64,000 bases of DNA from Salibaculum sp035270045 (GTDB taxonomy: Bacteria; Pseudomonadota; Alphaproteobacteria; Rhodobacterales; Rhodobacteraceae). The position numbers were made by a program, and so were the translations under genes. The notes below the pieces were generated by a model. That model had not been told where the DNA came from and made no database searches. It worked only from the letters and a program-made list of their open reading frames with translations. Positions 34,859-45,099 of the stretch are shown piece by piece; position 1 is the first letter of the stretch, and each line of letters begins with the position of its first letter. Location: positions 1-64,000 of the forward strand of contig NZ_DATFIP010000055.1 in assembly GCF_035270045.1 (NCBI RefSeq), in the 5' to 3' direction.

Positions 34859-35668
34859 ATGGACCCCAATCGCCTGAACGGCAAGAACATCCTGATCACC
34901 GGCGCGGCCCGCGGCATGGGCGCCGCCAATGCCGAGGCCTTCGCGGCCCAGGGCGCCAACGTTTGTCTCGGGGACCTGGACCTCGACGCCGCGCAAGAGA
35001 TGGCCGACAAGATCAATGCCGCCGGGAACGGCAAAGCGATTGCCGCGCGCATGGACGTGACCAAGCGCGCGGACAACGCCGCCGCCGTCGCCGCCACGGT
35101 CGAGGCCTTCGGGTCCATCAACGTGGGCGTGTTCAACGCCGGACTCAACAAGCCCCGGTTCTTCATGGATATCGACGAAGACAACTGGGACATGATCATG
35201 AACGTCAATACCAAGGCCATGTGGCTGGGCATGCAGGAAGTTGCCCGCCAGATGATCGCCCAGGGACCGATGGAGGATCACCCCTACAAGCTGATCAACG
35301 TCGGTTCCATCGCCAGCCGCAAGCCGCTGATCGACGTCACCGTCTACTGCACATCGAAATACGGCTGCCTGGCACTGACGGAATGCGGTGCCCTCGGTCT
35401 GGCCGAGCATAACATCACCGTGAACGGCTATGCGCCGGGCGTGGTCGTCACCCCGCTCTGGGAACAGCTTGACAAGGACCTTGTCGATATCGGCTTCAAG
35501 GAACGCGAAGGCCAGGCCTACGACGACATCGTCGCCAACAACCTGGTGATCAAGCGCGTCTCCTACCCGGACGACATCACCGGGACCGCATCCTTCCTGG
35601 CTAGCGACGACAGTGACTACATGACCGGCCAGATGATCCACATCGACGGGGGCTGGGTGACAAAGTAG
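34859..35668 (+). CDS. SDR-family dehydrogenase (polyol-type), copy 2
   Basis: A 269-residue classical SDR with TGAARGMG, FNAGLNKP, YCTSK and the LASDDSDYMTGQMIHIDGG end. It shares long blocks with the SDR at 30968-31765 (GMQE-ARQMIAQG, YAPGVV-WEQ-DKDL, DDITGTASFLAS), so the two are paralogues with probably sequential or stereo-complementary roles. A good ribosome site (GGGAGG) lies 6 nt before the ATG at 34859. It directly follows the regulator and precedes the M24-type gene. Confidence 0.9.
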   Translation: MDPNRLNGKNILITGAARGMGAANAEAFAAQGANVCLGDLDLDAAQEMADKINAAGNGKAIAARMDVTKRADNAAAVAATVEAFGSINVGVFNAGLNKPRFFMDIDEDNWDMIMNVNTKAMWLGMQEVARQMIAQGPMEDHPYKLINVGSIASRKPLIDVTVYCTSKYGCLALTECGALGLAEHNITVNGYAPGVVVTPLWEQLDKDLVDIGFKEREGQAYDDIVANNLVIKRVSYPDDITGTASFLASDDSDYMTGQMIHIDGGWVTK

Positions 35669-35732
35669 CCCCGCCTCCACCAAGAGATCCGCACACAAAC
35701 AGCCGCGGGCACGCCCCGGCAAGGAGTTCTTC

Positions 35733-37043
35733 ATGTCAGACCGTCCAGGCAATGCCTTGATGCCCAACCTGCTGACCCCGCAGGACCTGAAACCCAACTG
35801 GCAGTGGGAGGCAAAGCTGCCTTCGCCCGGCCACATGTCGGTAGATTTCGAGCGCCGGGTCGATCACGACCGGCTGCGCCGCTATCGCCTCGCGCGCACG
35901 CGGCAGTCGTTGCAGGCCTCGCAGGCCGGATCGTTATTGTTGTTCGACGTCAACAACATCCGCTATGTTTCTTCCACAAAGATCGGCGAGTGGGAGCGGG
36001 ACAAAATGTGCCGCTTCTGCCTTCTGACCGGCGACGATTCGCCTTATGTCTGGGACTTCGGCAGCGCCGCGGTGCACCACCAGAAGTATTCGGACTGGCT
36101 GGAACCCGATCACTGCCTTGCCGGCGTCGTCGGCATGCGTGGGACGATCCCGCCGGAATTCGGCCTGATGCGCAAATACGCCAAGATGATCGCCGAACTG
36201 ATCAAGGACGCGGGCATGGCCGACATGCCGGTCGGTGTGGACTATGCCGAAACGGCCATGTTTCACGCATTGCAGGAAGAGGGCATCAAGGTTGTTGACG
36301 GCCAGCAGATCATGCTGGCGGCCCGCGAGATCAAGAACTGGGACGAGATTCAGCTTCTGACCCAGGCGGCCAGCATGGTCGATGGCGTTTACCACATGAT
36401 CTACGAAGAGCTGAAGCCGGGCGTGCGCGAGAACGACATCGTCGCGCTGTCCAACAAGATGCTCTACGAAATGGGCAGCGACGACGTCGAGGCGATCAAC
36501 GCGATCTCGGGCGAACGCTGCAACCCGCATCCGCACAACTTCACGGACCGCCTAATCCGGCCCGGTGACCAGGCCTTCTTCGATATCCTTCAGTCCTACC
36601 AGGGCTACCGGACCTGCTACTACCGGACCTTCAACGTGGGGCGCGCGACACCGGCGCAGAACGACGCCTACGTCAAGGCGCGCGAATGGATCGATGCCTC
36701 GATCGCGATGATCAAGCCGGGCGTGACCACGGACAAGGTGGCCGAGGTCTGGCCGACGGCGGAAAGCCTCGGCTTCCCGAACGAGGATGCGGCCTTCGGG
36801 TTGCAGTTCGGACACGGGCTTGGGCTGGCGCTGCACGAACGGCCGATCATCAGCCGCGCGGTCAGCCTCGATCACCCGATGGAGATCCAGACCGGGATGG
36901 TCTTCGCGCTGGAGACCTACTGCCCGGCGACCGACGGTTATTCCGCCGCCCGCATCGAGGAAGAGGTCGTGGTGACCGAGACCGGCTGCGAGGTAATCAG
37001 CCTGTTCCCGGCCGAGGACCTGCCGATCGCCAACCGCTACTGA
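35733..37043 (+). CDS. M24-fold (pita-bread) protein, atypical metal site
   Basis: A 436-residue protein of the creatinase/aminopeptidase P fold. The N-terminal domain carries LLLFDVNNIRYVSST, as in the DddP/prolidase-like branch. In the C-terminal domain Asp284, His361 (FGHGLGLALHE), Glu394 (FALETY) and Glu409 (ARIEEEV) match M24 metal ligands. The second Asp, expected eleven residues after the first, is Cys295 (GYRTCYYRTF). Creatinase, a non-metal member, has also lost ligands, so this may be a hydrolase or lyase of another kind. DddP (DMSP lyase) is the nearest known comparison by eye, but its ligand set is not conserved here. Likely a pathway enzyme, function unknown. Confidence 0.75.
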   Translation: MSDRPGNALMPNLLTPQDLKPNWQWEAKLPSPGHMSVDFERRVDHDRLRRYRLARTRQSLQASQAGSLLLFDVNNIRYVSSTKIGEWERDKMCRFCLLTGDDSPYVWDFGSAAVHHQKYSDWLEPDHCLAGVVGMRGTIPPEFGLMRKYAKMIAELIKDAGMADMPVGVDYAETAMFHALQEEGIKVVDGQQIMLAAREIKNWDEIQLLTQAASMVDGVYHMIYEELKPGVRENDIVALSNKMLYEMGSDDVEAINAISGERCNPHPHNFTDRLIRPGDQAFFDILQSYQGYRTCYYRTFNVGRATPAQNDAYVKAREWIDASIAMIKPGVTTDKVAEVWPTAESLGFPNEDAAFGLQFGHGLGLALHERPIISRAVSLDHPMEIQTGMVFALETYCPATDGYSAARIEEEVVVTETGCEVISLFPAEDLPIANRY

Positions 37044-37064
37044 GCAAGCCATCGCTCCAGCACA

Positions 37065-37089
37065 TGTGGGGGGCTGTCTGCCCCCCACA
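37065..37089 (+). terminator. GGGGGGC hairpin between M24 gene and E1 alpha gene
   Basis: A perfect 10-bp stem, TGTGGGGGGC (37065-37074) and GCCCCCCACA (37080-37089), with a TGTCT loop. The following CCCCCCGAGGATACTTGCGG-CCAGAAGAA tail is of a type often repeated after genes in Rhodobacteraceae. No U-run follows. It could separate the M24 gene from the dehydrogenase complex or stabilise the upstream message. Confidence 0.5.
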
Positions 37090-37151
37090 CCCCCCGAGGA
37101 TACTTGCGGCCAGAAGAAACCCTGATGGTCGCCCCGCAAAGGACACTGACA

Positions 37152-38129
37152 ATGGCCAAGGCCAAGACCAACACCGAAGACTACCTGGCGATGTACCGCC
37201 AGATGGTGCGCATTCGCACCTTCGAGGACAACGCCAACCAGCTTTACCTGTCGGCCAAGATGCCCGGCTTGACCCACATGTATTCCGGCGAAGAAGCCGT
37301 GGCCGTGGGCATCTGCGAGGCCCTGACCGACTCCGACCGCATCACCTCGACCCATCGAGGCCACGGACACTGCGTGGCAAAGGGTGCCGCGTTCAAGGAA
37401 ATGTTCTGCGAGCTTCTGGGCAAGCAAGAAGGTTATTGCCGGGGCAAGGGCGGCTCCATGCACATCGCCGACCAGAGCCACGGCAACCTGGGCGCCAATG
37501 CCATCGTCGGCGGCTCCATGGGGATTGCCACGGGCTCGGCTCTGCGCTCGAAACTGCAAGGCGCAGATGACGTGACCGTCTGTTTCTTCGGCGACGGGGC
37601 CACGGCGCAGGGCCTGCTCTACGAGGTCATGAACATGGCCGCGCTCTGGAACCTGCCAGTGATCTATGCCTGCGAGAACAACGGTTATTCCGAGTACACC
37701 AAGACCGAGGAAATCGCCGCCGGGTCCATCACCGCGCGGGCCGAGGCCTTCGGTATCGAGGCCTTCAAGGTTGACGGCCAGGACGTTCTGGCGGTCAACG
37801 AGTTGACGCAAAAACTGGTGGCGCGCTGCCGCAAGGGCGAGGGGCCATTCTTCCTGGAGCTGGAAACCTACCGCTACCACGGCCACCACGTCGGCGACAT
37901 CAACCGCGAATACTACCGGTCCAAGGACGAGGAAAAGGACTGGAAGGAAAACCGCGACCCGATCGTGCGTTTCCGTGGCTACCTCGTCGAACAGGGCATC
38001 GCCACCGAAGAAGAGATCGAGGCGATGAACGCCGAGATCGACAAGGATGCAACCGAGGCCGTCGCCTACGCCGAGGCCGCGAAATACCCCGACGTTTCCG
38101 AAGTCGACATGCATGTCTACGCGGACTGA
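37152..38129 (+). CDS. TPP-dependent dehydrogenase E1 alpha subunit (AcoA/PdhA-like)
   Basis: A 325-residue alpha subunit of a 2-oxoacid or acetoin dehydrogenase complex. The thiamine-diphosphate motif begins GDGATAQG and ends CENNGYSEYT. STHRGHGHCVAKG and GKGGSMHIAD are the usual active-site loops, and the phosphorylation-loop region YRYHGHHVGD is conserved. Length and motifs fit both acetoin dehydrogenase and PDH types; with no housekeeping PDH neighbours, a catabolic 2-oxoacid or acyloin substrate is favoured. The ATG at 37152 opens a family-like N-terminus. Confidence 0.92.
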   Translation: MAKAKTNTEDYLAMYRQMVRIRTFEDNANQLYLSAKMPGLTHMYSGEEAVAVGICEALTDSDRITSTHRGHGHCVAKGAAFKEMFCELLGKQEGYCRGKGGSMHIADQSHGNLGANAIVGGSMGIATGSALRSKLQGADDVTVCFFGDGATAQGLLYEVMNMAALWNLPVIYACENNGYSEYTKTEEIAAGSITARAEAFGIEAFKVDGQDVLAVNELTQKLVARCRKGEGPFFLELETYRYHGHHVGDINREYYRSKDEEKDWKENRDPIVRFRGYLVEQGIATEEEIEAMNAEIDKDATEAVAYAEAAKYPDVSEVDMHVYAD

Positions 38130-38139
38130 GGAGAGAGAG

Positions 38140-39135
38140 ATGCGAGAAATTACCCTGTCCCAGGCGGTGAACGAAGCCATTGCCGAGGAAATGCGCCGCG
38201 ATGAAACGGTCTTCCTGATGGGCGAAGACGTGGCCGAGGCCGGCACGCCCTTCAAGGTCCTGTCGGGCCTGGTCGAGGAGTTCGGCACCCAGCGCGTCAT
38301 CGACACGCCCATCGCCGAACCGGGCTTCGTCGGGCTGGCCGTGGGCGCGGCCATGACCGGCGCGCGGCCCATCGTCGACCTGATGTTCGGCGATTTCCTC
38401 TACCTGGTCATGGATCAGCTGTGCAACCAGGCGGCCAAGCAGCACTACATGTCCGGTGGCAAGCTGACCGTGCCGATGGTCCTGCGCACCAACCTCGGGG
38501 CAACGCGCCGGTCGGCCGCGCAGCACTCGCAGAGCTTGCAGGCGCTGGTGGCGCATATTCCGGGGCTGAAGGTGGCAATGCCCTCCTCGGCCTACGAGGC
38601 CAAGGGCCTGATGAAGACGGCGATCCGCGACAACAACCCGGTCGTGATCTTCGAAGACAAGCTGATGTACCAGGACAAGGCCCCGGTCCCGGAAGAGGAA
38701 TTCCTGATCCCCTTTGGCGAAGCCAACGTGAAGCGCGAGGGATCGGACATCACCTTTATCGCCACGTCCTCCATGGTGCAGGTGGCCGAGAAGGCCGCTG
38801 AAATGCTGGCCGCCGACGGTATAAGCGCCGAGGTCATCGACCCGCGCACCATCGTGCCGCTGGACGAGGCCACCCTGATCGAAAGCGTCAAGAAGACCAG
38901 CCGCGCCATCGTCATCGACGAGGGCCACCAAAGCTACGGCGTGACTTCCGAAATCGCCAGCCGCCTGAACGAAAAGGCCTTCTATCACCTCGACGCGCCG
39001 GTTCTGCGCATGGGCGCGATGGACGTGCCCGTTCCGTTCAGCCCGGCACTGGAAGACATCACCGTGCCGACACCCGAGGGCGTGGCCGAGAACGCTCGCA
39101 AGCTCTGTGCTGGGGACATGATTCATGCAGCGTGA
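38140..39135 (+). CDS. TPP-dependent dehydrogenase E1 beta subunit (AcoB/PdhB-like)
   Basis: A 331-residue beta subunit, partner of the gene 10 bp upstream. It has MREITLSQAVNEAIAEEM, FLMGEDVAEAGTPFKVLSGL, DTPIAEPGFVGLAVGAAMTG with the catalytic Glu, and the C-terminal transketolase-like domain (EVIDPRTIVPLDEATL, VIDEGHQSYGVTSEI). Its 3-prime end overlaps the lipoyl-carrier gene by 11 bp, so translation is coupled. Confidence 0.93.
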   Translation: MREITLSQAVNEAIAEEMRRDETVFLMGEDVAEAGTPFKVLSGLVEEFGTQRVIDTPIAEPGFVGLAVGAAMTGARPIVDLMFGDFLYLVMDQLCNQAAKQHYMSGGKLTVPMVLRTNLGATRRSAAQHSQSLQALVAHIPGLKVAMPSSAYEAKGLMKTAIRDNNPVVIFEDKLMYQDKAPVPEEEFLIPFGEANVKREGSDITFIATSSMVQVAEKAAEMLAADGISAEVIDPRTIVPLDEATLIESVKKTSRAIVIDEGHQSYGVTSEIASRLNEKAFYHLDAPVLRMGAMDVPVPFSPALEDITVPTPEGVAENARKLCAGDMIHAA

Positions 39136-40405
39136 CGTGACAATGCCTCAGCTGGGCATGGCTCAGGACGCAGGCAAGATCGTGTCCTGGCTGAAAGCCC
39201 CCGGCGACGCAGTCGCCAAGGGGGATGCCCTGTTCGAGGTGGAAACCGACAAGGCCACGATGGAAGTCGAGGCGCAGGCCGCGGGCTTCCTGACCGGCGT
39301 GAGCGCCAGCGAGGGCGAGGACGTGCCCGTGGGCGCGGTGATCGCCCGGATCAGCGACAGCGCCGAGGATGACACGCCTGCCCAAACGGCCGCGGCCCCC
39401 GCGGCAGAGGCCCCGGCCGATGACCTTCCCGATGGCCATAGCGTGACCATGCCACAGCTTGGCATGGCGCAGGATACCGGGCTGCTGGTGGGGTGGCTCA
39501 AATCGCCAGGTGACGCCGTCGCGGCGACGGACGTGCTTTTCGAGGTCGAAACCGACAAGAGCACCATGGAGGTCGAAGCGGGACGCGACGGATATCTCGC
39601 CGCAACGCTTGCACAGGCCGGCGAAGAGGTGCCCGTCGGCGGGCCAGTGGCGGTGATCAGCGAGGCGGCACCGGCAAACCCCGTGGCCCGCTCTGTCGCA
39701 AAGGCGGCGGCGGCACCGGCGGCGGAACCCGTCCCGACCAGGCCTCAGCCGACGCCCGAACCGTCGCGCACCGCGCAGCCGGCTGCACCGCAGCCAGCAG
39801 GCGGGCGCATACTCGCCTCGCCCAAGGCGCGGCGGCTGGCGCTGGAACAGGGGCTGGACCTGGCCCGTCTGGCCAAGGCGGGCTATCCGCAGCCCTACCA
39901 TGTCAGAGACCTCGACACGTTGCGCAGCCTGCCCGCCGCCGCATCGGCCGCCGAGGTGGGCACGGCAAGTCGCCGGCTTGTGGCCGAGGTGCCCGAGGAT
40001 GGCCTGCCGGGCTTCACCGCCTGGGCCGCGGGGGCGCATGGTCTTTCGGATGCCGACGCGATCCTGGCCGCGCTGGCGGCCTGCTCGATGCCTGTTCCCG
40101 GGCCGGTGGCCGTCGAACGGCAGGGACAGACGAAAACCTATGCACTGCCCGCCGGCCGAGGCCTGTCAGACGCCATGGAAACCGATGATGCCCCGGCCCT
40201 GATCCTGCGTGACCTGCGCGGCAGTCGGCTGACCAGCGTCGAAATGGGCGGCGAAGCCACCCCGGCTCTGACCCTGACACCAAAGGGTGACGGGCTGACC
40301 CTCACGCTGGAATGCGCCCCGTCCGAAATGGATGCCGCTGACGCGATCCAGCTTCTTTCCGACTTCGCGGGCCGGGTGGAGCAACCGCTCCGCCACCTGC
40401 TCTGA
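39125..40405 (+). CDS. E2-like lipoyl carrier with degenerate acyltransferase domain
   Basis: A 426-residue protein. Two lipoyl domains carry their lysines in DKATME (Lys43) and DKSTME (Lys145), followed by Ala/Pro linkers. A peripheral subunit-binding domain lies at about 228-265 (ILASPKARRLALEQGLDLARL). The last 145 residues align in outline with the E2 catalytic domain (LILRDLRGSRLTSVEMG; VEQPLRHLL) but the DHR-xx-DG active site is gone (CAPSEMDAAD near 397-406). It should carry acyl groups and bind partner subunits but cannot catalyse transfer. The active E2 core is encoded separately at 41855-42736. Confidence 0.85.
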   Translation: MQRDVTMPQLGMAQDAGKIVSWLKAPGDAVAKGDALFEVETDKATMEVEAQAAGFLTGVSASEGEDVPVGAVIARISDSAEDDTPAQTAAAPAAEAPADDLPDGHSVTMPQLGMAQDTGLLVGWLKSPGDAVAATDVLFEVETDKSTMEVEAGRDGYLAATLAQAGEEVPVGGPVAVISEAAPANPVARSVAKAAAAPAAEPVPTRPQPTPEPSRTAQPAAPQPAGGRILASPKARRLALEQGLDLARLAKAGYPQPYHVRDLDTLRSLPAAASAAEVGTASRRLVAEVPEDGLPGFTAWAAGAHGLSDADAILAALAACSMPVPGPVAVERQGQTKTYALPAGRGLSDAMETDDAPALILRDLRGSRLTSVEMGGEATPALTLTPKGDGLTLTLECAPSEMDAADAIQLLSDFAGRVEQPLRHLL

Positions 40406-40420
40406 CCCCTGGAGACCGAC

Positions 40421-41845
<1,425 letters not shown>

Positions 41846-41854
41846 GGGGTGGCA

Positions 41855-42736
41855 ATGTCAGACATCATCGCCAGCCCCTCGACCCGCCGCCTTGCGCGTG
41901 ACAATGATGTGGATATCGAGGCCCTCGCCAGGCGCCTTGGCCGCACCACGATCGGCCCCGAGGATATCACCGGAAATGCTTCCGCACCCGCAGGCGGCGC
42001 CGGCGACACGTCCTACTGGGACGTGGACCATAGCCAGTATGGTCCCGTGACCGAGGAACCGATGAGCCGCTTCGCGCAGGTGGCGGCGAAAAACCTTGCC
42101 GCCGCGCAGGCGCTGATACCGGCGGTCACACATCACGACCGCGCCGATGTCAGCGCAATCGAGACCTTTCGAAAGGCGCTCAAATCCGAAGCGCAGGAAC
42201 GCGGTGTCAAGCTGACCGCGCTGGCCTTTCACGTGGCGGCTCTGGCCCGCAGCCTGCGGGCCTTTCCGCGCTTCAATGCCTCGCTGACGCCGGATGGCGA
42301 AACGTTGGTGCTGAAGGGCTACGTCCATATCGGGATCGCCGTGGACACGCCGCATGGCCTGATGGTGCCGGTGATCCGCGATGCGGACACCAAGGGGCTG
42401 TGGCAGATCGGCGCGGAAATCGCAGACCTGGCCACCCGAGCCCAGGCCCGCAAGATCGGACCCGATGAAATGGGCGGGGCCTCGATGACCATAACCAACC
42501 TCGGCGGGATCGGCGGTACCGCCTTCACACCCATCGTCAACCCACCCGAGGTGGCGATCCTCGGCATCACGCGAACCGAGACGATCACCCGCTGGGATGG
42601 CGACACGCCGCGCCCGGTGCCCATGGTGCCGCTGGACCTGTCCTATGATCACCGCGTGATCAACGGGGCAGATGCCGCGCGGTTCCTGGCCCACTATGCC
42701 GGGCTGATCGGTGAGCCCCGCAACATGATGATCTGA
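41855..42736 (+). CDS. E2 acyltransferase core without lipoyl domain
   Basis: A 293-residue protein with a peripheral subunit-binding domain at the N-terminus (IASPSTRRLARDNDVDIEALAR) and a complete 2-oxoacid-dehydrogenase catalytic domain. The active site is DHRVINGA (His266, Asn270), the Asn variant found in some AceF-type E2 enzymes; TITNLGGIGGTAFTPIVNPPEVAILG is the conserved channel. No lipoyl domain is encoded, so the swinging arm must come from the carrier at 39125. The ATG at 41855 follows GGGGGT; a GTG six bases earlier is the alternative. Last gene of the operon, followed by a strong terminator. Confidence 0.9.
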   Translation: MSDIIASPSTRRLARDNDVDIEALARRLGRTTIGPEDITGNASAPAGGAGDTSYWDVDHSQYGPVTEEPMSRFAQVAAKNLAAAQALIPAVTHHDRADVSAIETFRKALKSEAQERGVKLTALAFHVAALARSLRAFPRFNASLTPDGETLVLKGYVHIGIAVDTPHGLMVPVIRDADTKGLWQIGAEIADLATRAQARKIGPDEMGGASMTITNLGGIGGTAFTPIVNPPEVAILGITRTETITRWDGDTPRPVPMVPLDLSYDHRVINGADAARFLAHYAGLIGEPRNMMI

Positions 42737-42750
42737 GAAGGACCGGTCCA

Positions 42751-42783
42751 CGAAAAAAAACGGCGCCCCGCAGGGCGCCGTTT
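42751..42783. terminator. Bidirectional intrinsic terminator
   Basis: A stem of 11 bp, AAACGGCGCCC (42758-42768) with GGGCGCCGTTT (42773-42783), has a 4-nt loop. On the minus strand it is followed by a run of eight T, making a strong terminator for katG. On the plus strand TTTCTCGTCTT follows, adequate for the dehydrogenase operon. Confidence 0.9.
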
Positions 42784-42809
42784 CTCGTCTTGCCGTTTCA
42801 TTGCGCGGC

Positions 42810-44981
42810 TCAGGCCAGGTCGTAGCGGTCAGCGTTCATGACCTTGGTCCAGGCAGTGACGAAGTCCTTGACGAACTTCTCTTTCGCGTCGTCCTGGGCG
42901 TAGACCTCGGCGTAGGCCCGCAGGATTGAATTCGACCCGAACACAAGGTCCACGCGGGTGGCTGTGTAGGCGGTCTCGCCCGTCTTGCGATCGACGATGG
43001 CGTATTCGTTGCGGCCCGTCGGCTCCCACTTGAAGGACATGTCGGTCAGGGTTTCGAAAAAGTCCGTCGTCAGCGCACCGGGCGTCTTGGTAAAGACGCC
43101 ATGCGCCGTCCCGCCATGGTTCGTGCCCAGAACCCGCATACCGCCGATGAGGCAGGTCATTTCCGGCGCTGTCAGGCCCATGAGCTGCGCGCGGTCCAGC
43201 AGTAGTTCCTCGGCGGTGACTTCGTAGTCCTGCTTCATGAAGTTGCGGAACCCATCGGCCATCGGTTCGAGATAGGCGAAGCTGTCGGCATCGGTCATCT
43301 CGTCCGTGGCATCGCCGCGGCCCGGCGCGAAAGGAACATCGATGTCGACACCAGCGGCCTTGGCCGCCTGCTCGACCCCGAGGTTGCCGGCCAGGACGAT
43401 CACGTCCGCGATCGAGGCGCCGGTTTCCTTGGCGATCGGCTCCAGCTTGTCCAGAACGCGGTTCAGGCGCTCGGGCTCGTTGCCTTCCCAGTCCTTCTGC
43501 GGGGCAAGCCGGATGCGGGCACCGTTGGCGCCGCCGCGCAGGTCGGACTGACGGAAGGTCCGTGCGCTGTCCCAGGCGGTGGCGACCATGTCCGGGACAG
43601 ACAGGCCGGCCTCGGCGATCCGGGCCTTCACTGCAGCCACATCATAGACGTCAGACCCGCTCGGCACGGGATCCTGCCAGATCAGGTCCTCTTGCGGGGC
43701 ATCAGGCCCGATGTAGCGAATGCGCGGGCCCAGGTCGCGGTGGGTCAGCTTGAACCAGGCGCGGGCGAAGGTGTCGGCGAAGTAGTCCGGATCGGCGATG
43801 AACTTCTCGCAGATGGCGCGATAGGTCGGATCCATCTTCATGGCCATGTCCGCATCGGTCATCATCGGCATGACACGCTTGGTCGGGTCGGTGGTGTCGA
43901 CCGGCATGTCCTCTTCGCGGATGTCGATCGGGCGCCACTGGTTGGCCCCGGCGGGCGACTTGGTCAGTTCCCACTCGTAGCCGAAAAGCAGGTCGAAATA
44001 CCCCATGTCCCACTGGGTGGGATTGGTCGTCCAGGCGCCTTCGATCCCGCTGGTCACGGCATTGGTCGCCTTGCCATCCAAGTTCGGATTGACCCAGCCG
44101 AAGCCCTGCGTTTCCACGTCGGCCGCTTCGGGTTCGGCGCCCAGCGCCTCGGCGTCGCCGTTGCCGTGGGCCTTGCCGACGGTGTGGCCACCAGCGGTCA
44201 GCGCAGCGGTTTCCTCGTCATTCATGGCCATGCGGGCGAAGGTCACGCGCACCTGCTCGGCGGTGTTCATCGGGTCGGGCTGACCGTTCACACCCTCGGG
44301 GTTCACGTAGATCAGGCCCATGTGGACCGCGGCCAGGGGGTTTTCCAGTGTCTCGGGACGCATGATGTCCTCGTAGCGTTCGCTGGCATCCCCCACGAAT
44401 TCTTTCTCGGATCCCCAGTAGACATCCTTTTCGGGGTGCCAGATATCCTCGCGTCCGAAGGAAAAGCCATAGGTTTTCAGCCCCATGGATTCATAGGCCA
44501 TGGTACCCGAAAGCAGGATCAGGTCCGCCCAGGACAGCTTGCTGCCGTACTTCTTCTTGACAGGCCACAACAGGCGGCGCGCCTTGTCCAGGTTGCCGTT
44601 GTCGGGCCAGGAATTCAGCGGAGCGAACCGGATATTGCCGTGGCCGCCGCCGCCGCGCCCGTCCTGAATGCGGTAGGAGCCAGCCGAGTGCCAGGCCAGG
44701 CGGATCATCAGTCCGCCGTAATGGCCCCAGTCTGCCGGCCACCAGTCCTGGCTGTCGGTCAGCAGCGCCTTGACGTCTTCCTTGACCGCTTCGAAGTCCA
44801 GCTCCTTGACCTCTTCACGGAAGTCGATGTCGACCAGCGGATCCGGCTTGCGGTCGTGCTGGTGCAGAATGTCGAGGTTGAGCGTCTTGGGCCACCAGGC
44901 GGTGACCGAGGGTTCGGTGGACGTCAGCCCGCCATGCATCACAGGGCATTTGCCCGCCTTATCAATGTCGTTTCCGTCCAT
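42810..44981 (-). CDS. katG: Catalase-peroxidase
   Basis: A 723-residue bifunctional haem enzyme that removes hydrogen peroxide. The distal triad is Arg94, Trp97, His98 in MIRLAWHSAGSYR. The crosslink Tyr lies in GLIYVNPEG and the proximal His in TAGGHTVGKAHG. Both halves of the duplicated peroxidase fold are present, including the C-terminal LGTNHGGTAHGVF. It is divergent from oxyR with 118 bp between, the usual arrangement for OxyR-activated katG. Confidence 0.98.
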   Translation of the reverse strand: MDGNDIDKAGKCPVMHGGLTSTEPSVTAWWPKTLNLDILHQHDRKPDPLVDIDFREEVKELDFEAVKEDVKALLTDSQDWWPADWGHYGGLMIRLAWHSAGSYRIQDGRGGGGHGNIRFAPLNSWPDNGNLDKARRLLWPVKKKYGSKLSWADLILLSGTMAYESMGLKTYGFSFGREDIWHPEKDVYWGSEKEFVGDASERYEDIMRPETLENPLAAVHMGLIYVNPEGVNGQPDPMNTAEQVRVTFARMAMNDEETAALTAGGHTVGKAHGNGDAEALGAEPEAADVETQGFGWVNPNLDGKATNAVTSGIEGAWTTNPTQWDMGYFDLLFGYEWELTKSPAGANQWRPIDIREEDMPVDTTDPTKRVMPMMTDADMAMKMDPTYRAICEKFIADPDYFADTFARAWFKLTHRDLGPRIRYIGPDAPQEDLIWQDPVPSGSDVYDVAAVKARIAEAGLSVPDMVATAWDSARTFRQSDLRGGANGARIRLAPQKDWEGNEPERLNRVLDKLEPIAKETGASIADVIVLAGNLGVEQAAKAAGVDIDVPFAPGRGDATDEMTDADSFAYLEPMADGFRNFMKQDYEVTAEELLLDRAQLMGLTAPEMTCLIGGMRVLGTNHGGTAHGVFTKTPGALTTDFFETLTDMSFKWEPTGRNEYAIVDRKTGETAYTATRVDLVFGSNSILRAYAEVYAQDDAKEKFVKDFVTAWTKVMNADRYDLA

Positions 44982-45099
44982 CTTTTCCTCCGGTCATCGA
45001 CTGTTGAATCATCAATGGCTATGCCATTCGCAGCTAACATAGGGGTCTTTTAGAATTAGTTTAAGTTGAATATTCTGATTGACATGATAACTTTCCCTT
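44982..45099. promoter_or_regulatory. katG-oxyR divergent promoter region
   Basis: This 118-bp space is markedly A+T-rich. It holds CTAT (45019-45022) and ATAG (45039-45042), fragments of the kind seen in OxyR sites, although the canonical ATAG-N7-CTAT spacing is not matched. It must contain both promoters; individual -35/-10 boxes are not clear enough to place. Confidence 0.55.

Noticed and set aside
35733..37043. DMSP lyase DddP
   Set aside because: The N-terminal LFD-x-NNIRY motif is shared, but the metal-site Asp residues do not match and no DMSP gene is present.
44982..45099. Canonical OxyR box
   Set aside because: CTAT and ATAG elements exist but with 16-bp spacing in the wrong order for the ATAG-N7-CTAT consensus; only the region is reported.
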